NCBI GenBank assembly: GCA_026390045.1
Contig: JAPLGR010000155.1
Location: 1 to 10,148 of the forward strand
Source: Chloroflexota bacterium
Lineage (GTDB): Bacteria > Chloroflexota > Anaerolineae > Anaerolineales > E44-bin32
Length of the DNA stretch: 10,148 nucleotides
Direction: 5' to 3'
The number at the start of each line of letters is the position of its first letter. Position 1 is the stretch's first letter. The notes below the pieces were generated by a model. It did no database searches and was not told the origin of the DNA. It was given only the letters and a program-made list of their open reading frames with translations. A program made the position numbers and the translations under genes. Shown here piece after piece: positions 6,768 through 10,148 of the stretch.

Positions 6768-8396
6768 ATGGCTACGGCTGCGACAATTCCAGAAGTCTTC
6801 ACCCGCAAGGCCTCCGGCCTGGTGCGGGTCATGTCTCCGTACTCAGCGTTTGTCTACAACATCCTGACCATGGGCCTGATCTTCCCCTGGACCTATCTGT
6901 GGGCGCCTGGCGCGCTGCCAGGAGGCAAGCTGGTCTGGGGCATCCTGCTGGCCACGCTGCTCGAGATCCCTATCGCCTTTGCCTACGTCTGGCTCTCGAC
7001 GGCGCTGCCCCGCACAGGCGGCGACTACGTGTTCCAGAGCCGCGCCTTCGGCGGCGGGTGGGGCTTCACTCTCTTGATGTCGGGCTTCGTGATCTGGATC
7101 CTGCAGTGGGTCGCCATGTCCGGATGGCTCCTGGCCTACCTGGGCTTCGCACCCCTGTTCCTCGGCCTGGGGCTGACACTTAGTAGCCCCGTGCTGTCGA
7201 GCATCGGCGTCTGGTTCACGTCGTCCTGGGGCATCATCATCACTAGCATCCTCAATGCCTTCCTGGGCATGATGTTGCTGGTCTCGGGCTTCAAGAACTA
7301 TGTCAAGGTCCAGTATGTGATGTTCTATGCCATCCTGGTGGCCTTCGGCACGATGCTAGTCGTGCTGTTCACCACTCCGCATGCCGAGTTCGTCACGCGC
7401 CTGAATGCGTTTGCCGTCGCATCGGGCAGCGCGCCGAACTTCTACGAGACGGCCGTCGCAGCGACCAAGGCGGCCGGGATCGACGTCAACCCGCCGTTCA
7501 GCCTGCTGGCCACGCTGCTCGTGGCGCCGATTGCCTGGACAAGTCTGCAGTGGGCGACCTACTCGGCCGAGCAGAACGGCGAGATCAAGGATGCCCGCTC
7601 GTTCAAGAACCAGGCCTTCATCCTGGTCGGCTCGCTGATCGTCACCGGCATCCTGCTGGCTTTGCTGGCGGCCGCGATTGAGAAGGCTGCCGGGAGCGAG
7701 TTTATGTACGTCGCGGGTGCCGGATACTGGTCCGGCGTCGCCGAGGCAAAGATCAGCGGGTTCTGGCTGTGGCCAAACATGTTGGCCATTGCCATGTCCG
7801 CCAGCCCGATCGTGGTCATCCTGATCGGCTTCGGCTACATCATGAACTCGCACCAGATCGTGAACAACTGCTACATCGGCGTGACCCGCATCATGGTGGC
7901 CATGTCGCTCGACCGGCTGCTGCCGGCTTGGGTCAGCAAGGTGGATGAGCGGCTGCACACGCCGGTCAACGCCCACTTGATCTACTTCCTGTTCAGCATC
8001 CCGGTCATCCTGGTCTACAACCTGTGGGGCGCGTGGTACTCGTTGACGCTGGGGGTGACCTTCGCCTGCGGCTACGTGTTCGCCGCCAGCGCCCTGGCCG
8101 GCGCCGTGTTCCCCTTCCGGGCGAAGGACATCTACGAAGCCTCGCCCGGCGCCAAGTACAAGCTGGGGAAGGTTCCGTTGGTCACCATCCTGGGCGGCCT
8201 CGGTGCGCTCTTCGGATTCGCCATGGTTGCCAGCTACCTGATCTACCCGCAGCTGGGCGTGGCGAGCACACTGGGATTCACGGTGGTGTTCGCGATCATC
8301 GCCGTCTCGGCCATCTGGTACTTCCTAGCCAAGGCGGCCCAGAAGAGGCGTGGTATCAATGTTGACTACGCCTTCAAGGAGATCCCGCCCGAATAG
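6768..8396 (+). CDS. APC-superfamily amino acid/amine permease, first of a tandem pair
   Basis: A 542-residue integral membrane protein with about 12-14 hydrophobic helices, no signal peptide and polar ends. PYSAFVYNILTMGL begins the first helix, which in APC transporters carries the unwound substrate-binding segment. PRTGGDYVFQSR (81-92) is the conserved loop after helix 2. DRLLPAWVSKVDERLHTPVN (382-401) is the late cytoplasmic-loop signature of the superfamily. Hydrophilic stretches near 205-245 and 305-330 are probably large external loops. APC members take up amino acids, polyamines or related amines by proton- or sodium-coupled transport or exchange. The neighbourhood suggests a methylated amino acid or amine (inference). 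The start is fixed by GGAGG seven bases upstream. The C-terminus is followed 26 bp later by a strong terminator, closing this unit. Confidence 0.92.
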   Translation: MATAATIPEVFTRKASGLVRVMSPYSAFVYNILTMGLIFPWTYLWAPGALPGGKLVWGILLATLLEIPIAFAYVWLSTALPRTGGDYVFQSRAFGGGWGFTLLMSGFVIWILQWVAMSGWLLAYLGFAPLFLGLGLTLSSPVLSSIGVWFTSSWGIIITSILNAFLGMMLLVSGFKNYVKVQYVMFYAILVAFGTMLVVLFTTPHAEFVTRLNAFAVASGSAPNFYETAVAATKAAGIDVNPPFSLLATLLVAPIAWTSLQWATYSAEQNGEIKDARSFKNQAFILVGSLIVTGILLALLAAAIEKAAGSEFMYVAGAGYWSGVAEAKISGFWLWPNMLAIAMSASPIVVILIGFGYIMNSHQIVNNCYIGVTRIMVAMSLDRLLPAWVSKVDERLHTPVNAHLIYFLFSIPVILVYNLWGAWYSLTLGVTFACGYVFAASALAGAVFPFRAKDIYEASPGAKYKLGKVPLVTILGGLGALFGFAMVASYLIYPQLGVASTLGFTVVFAIIAVSAIWYFLAKAAQKRRGINVDYAFKEIPPE

Positions 8397-8421
8397 ACGT
8401 TGTGGTTGTTGGTGGTGGTCG

Positions 8422-8451
8422 CCGGAGGGGCCAGCTGGCCCCTCCGGTTTT
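8422..8451 (+). terminator. Intrinsic terminator after the first permease
   Basis: Arms CCGGAGGGGCCAG (8422-8434) and CTGGCCCCTCCGG (8435-8447) form a perfect 26-bp palindrome, giving an 11-bp GC-rich stem with an AGCT loop, followed by TTTT (8448-8451). It lies 26 bases past the permease stop. The T-tract is short but the stem is very stable. On the minus strand the hairpin is followed by no U-tract, so it acts in the plus direction. Confidence 0.85.
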
Positions 8452-8596
8452 CCATTCCTGCTTCGGGCCCCTGGGCATATGCTCACCGGCGGATTCCTTC
8501 CGGGATGAGGCGGATTCGGAACGGCCAACTTGCCCTATACTATGGAAGAGCGACCCGCCCCCGACAACAACTGAGCGCTTTGCCCTTGTCCCACAA

Positions 8597-8634
8597 CCGC
8601 CGCATGGGTAGGCGGCATGCGGTTACCGCATGGG
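8597..8634 (+). promoter_or_regulatory. CCGCATG / CATGCGG / CCGCATG dyad cluster
   Basis: CCGCATGGG occurs at 8600-8608 and again at 8626-8634, with the inverted copy CATGCGG between them at 8616-8622. The central copy can pair with either flank: with the left through 7 bp plus CCGCC/GGCGG nearby, or with the right as CATGCGGT/ACCGCATG around one base. It could be a multi-half-site operator or two mutually exclusive hairpins in the leader of the second permease. Function is inferred from position only. Confidence 0.4.
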
Positions 8635-8741
8635 CACACCTGCCGCTTGGAGGTTGGCCCGGAGGAGGTGACCATCGAAGCCGCGTGAAGAGCTAGCACC
8701 GGCAAGAGCTTCTTCGCCCCTATTGACTGGGAGGGAATGAA

Positions 8742-10148
8742 ATGGCTGCAACCGCAACCACCGGCGAGGTCTTTACCCGAAAGGCCTCCGGCCTCGTCCG
8801 GGTCATGTCTCCAACGTCGGCATTCATGTACAACATCCTGACCATGGGGCTCGTGTTCCCGTGGACCTATCTGTGGGCTCCGGGCGCCCTGCCTGGCGGC
8901 AAGCTCGTGTGGGGCATTCTCCTGGCCATGGTGATTGAGATCCCCATTGGCCTGGCGTATGTGTTCCTCTCAACCGCTCTGCCCCGCACCGGCGGCGACT
9001 ACGTCTTCCAGAGCCGCGTGCTGGGCGGGTTCTGGGGCTTCGTGGTTGTGATCTCCGGGTACACGACCTGGTTCCTCCAGTGGGTGGCGCTGTCCGGCTG
9101 GCTGGTGGCGTACCTTGGTTTCGCGCCTCTCTTCCTCGGCCTCGGCGCGACCCTCGGGAACCCTACACTCTCCGCTATCGGTGTGTGGTTCACCCACCCT
9201 TGGCCCGGCATTGTCATCACCAGCATCGTCAACGCCCTCGTCGGCATGTTGCTCCTGATCAGCGGCTTCAAGAACTACGTCAAGGTTCAGTACTGGATGT
9301 TCTATGGGACCTTGATCGCGTTCGCGACCGCGCTGATCGTGCTCTTCACCACACCGCCGGGCGAGTTCGTCAGTCGCCTGAACGCTTTTGCGGTGGCCTC
9401 CGGCGGCGTCCAGAACTTCTACCAGACAGCGCGTGATGCCGTCGTGGCGGCGGGCATCGATCTGAGGCCGCCCTTCAGCCTGCTGGCCACGCTGCTGATA
9501 GCGCCCATCGCCTGGACTTCACTGCAGTGGGCTGCGTACAGCGCTCAGCAGAACGGCGAGATCAAGGATGCCCGCTCCTTCAAGAACCAGGCGTTCATCA
9601 TCATCGGCTCACTCATCGTGACAGGCATCCTGCTGGCTCTTCTGGCGGTGGGCTTCGAGCGAGTCGGTGGCACCGAGTTCCTCTACATCGCCGGCGCCGG
9701 GTACTGGTCGCTCATCCCGGAGGCCAACATCGCCGGCTTCAACATGTGGCCGAATATCGTGGCGGTTGCACTTACGGCGAGCCCTCTCGTGGTCGTCCTG
9801 ATCGCCCTCGGCTACATCCTCAACTCGTTCCAGATCGTCAACAACTGCTACATCGGCGCCACGCGCATGTTGGTCGCCATGTCCATCGATCGCCTGCTGC
9901 CCGATTGGCTCAGCAAGGTGAACGACCGCCTGCACACGCCGGTGAATGCCCACCTGATCTACTTCCTGCTCAGCATTCCGGTCATCCTGGTCTACAACCT
10001 GTGGGGGCCCTGGTATGCACTCACGCTGGGTGTGACCTTTGCCGGCGCCTACGTGATCGCGACCACCTCATTCGCCGGCGCCCTGCTGCCCTACCGGGCC
10101 AAGAAGGTGTATGAGGCCTCCCCGGGCGCGAAATACAAGATCGGCAAC
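8742..10148 (+). CDS. APC-superfamily amino acid/amine permease, second of a tandem pair (C-terminus cut by window edge)
   Basis: The frame is open from ATG 8742 to the last base, 469 codons; by comparison with its neighbour about 73 residues are missing. It is a clear paralogue of the upstream permease: 84 of the first 100 aligned residues are identical, and similarity continues along the whole visible length with one single-residue indel near residue 152. It keeps the same APC signatures, PRTGGDYVFQSR (81-92) and DRLLPDWLSK followed by RLHTPVNAHLIYF. Differences cluster around residues 101-112 (TLLMSGFVIWIL against VVVISGYTTWFL), in the hydrophilic segments and in the external loops, which may reflect altered substrate or affinity. 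Function is presumed uptake of the same or a related compound. It has its own ribosome binding site (GGGAGGG) and lies beyond the terminator of the first permease, so its expression is probably separate. Confidence 0.93.
   Translation, partial: MAATATTGEVFTRKASGLVRVMSPTSAFMYNILTMGLVFPWTYLWAPGALPGGKLVWGILLAMVIEIPIGLAYVFLSTALPRTGGDYVFQSRVLGGFWGFVVVISGYTTWFLQWVALSGWLVAYLGFAPLFLGLGATLGNPTLSAIGVWFTHPWPGIVITSIVNALVGMLLLISGFKNYVKVQYWMFYGTLIAFATALIVLFTTPPGEFVSRLNAFAVASGGVQNFYQTARDAVVAAGIDLRPPFSLLATLLIAPIAWTSLQWAAYSAQQNGEIKDARSFKNQAFIIIGSLIVTGILLALLAVGFERVGGTEFLYIAGAGYWSLIPEANIAGFNMWPNIVAVALTASPLVVVLIALGYILNSFQIVNNCYIGATRMLVAMSIDRLLPDWLSKVNDRLHTPVNAHLIYFLLSIPVILVYNLWGPWYALTLGVTFAGAYVIATTSFAGALLPYRAKKVYEASPGAKYKIGN

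Larger units (their letters stand above)
8397..8741 (+). other. 345-bp gap between the two permeases
   Basis: No convincing gene is present; short open frames here lack a ribosome binding site and look non-coding. The gap holds the terminator at 8422-8451, a possible -10 box TATACT (8536-8541) without a good -35 box, and a three-part CCGCATG dyad (8597-8634). The second permease is therefore probably transcribed from its own promoter, with a leader of up to about 190 bases. GGGAGGG at 8729-8735, six bases before the ATG at 8742, is its ribosome binding site. Confidence 0.6.

Noticed and set aside
7356..7976. Minus-strand 206-codon open frame inside the first permease
   Set aside because: Antisense shadow of a conserved membrane protein. 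A matching antisense frame appears in the second permease at 9609-9953, which follows from the duplicated coding sequence rather than a real gene.
8400..8696. Small plus-strand open frames between the permeases
   Set aside because: They begin over the terminator hairpin, have no ribosome binding site, and their translation shows no domain or membrane pattern.
9080..10114. Plus-strand open frames in another frame of the second permease
   Set aside because: Arg/His/Pro-rich products out of frame with the clear APC permease that starts at 8742.

Overview
The window is a high-GC bacterial chromosome segment. It is densely coded, with eight protein genes in two divergent sets and no RNA gene, insertion sequence, CRISPR array or phage gene that I can see. 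GC content, short operonic spacings, ATGA overlaps and purine-rich ribosome binding sites are typical of a free-living bacterium. The gene mix (GcvT-type demethylating oxidoreductase, choline-kinase-like protein, DeoR regulator, unusual metallophosphoesterase, tandem APC permeases) reminds me of Chloroflexota or related soil/sediment lineages. That placement is a guess from gene style, not a sequence match.

Left half, minus strand, read right to left (4498 to 1): a nucleotidyltransferase-fold protein, a four-CBS-domain protein, a choline/ethanolamine-kinase-like phosphotransferase, and a dimethylglycine/sarcosine dehydrogenase-like FAD-GcvT oxidoreductase that runs off the left edge. Gaps are 37 bp, 40 bp and a 4-bp overlap, so this is almost certainly one operon. 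A perfect TATAAT box lies upstream of the first gene.

Middle, 4499-4836: a 338-bp divergent control region with a promoter facing each way and several repeat or dyad elements that could be operators.

Right half, plus strand (4837 to 10148): a DeoR/GlpR-family repressor, a metallophosphoesterase 17 bp downstream, then, after 93 bp, a 542-residue APC-superfamily permease that ends at a strong intrinsic terminator. A 345-bp gap with a terminator and a three-part CCGCATG dyad follows, then a second, closely related APC permease cut by the right edge. The two permeases are tandem paralogues (84 of the first 100 aligned residues identical).

Inferred working model: the permeases import an amine or N-methylated amino acid. 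The FAD-GcvT enzyme oxidatively demethylates it, passing the one-carbon unit to tetrahydrofolate. The kinase phosphorylates the compound or a relative, the phosphoesterase may reverse that, and the DeoR protein, whose family senses phosphorylated metabolites, controls both divergent units. The roles of the nucleotidyltransferase and the CBS protein in such a pathway are unknown, and they are the most unusual part of the locus.
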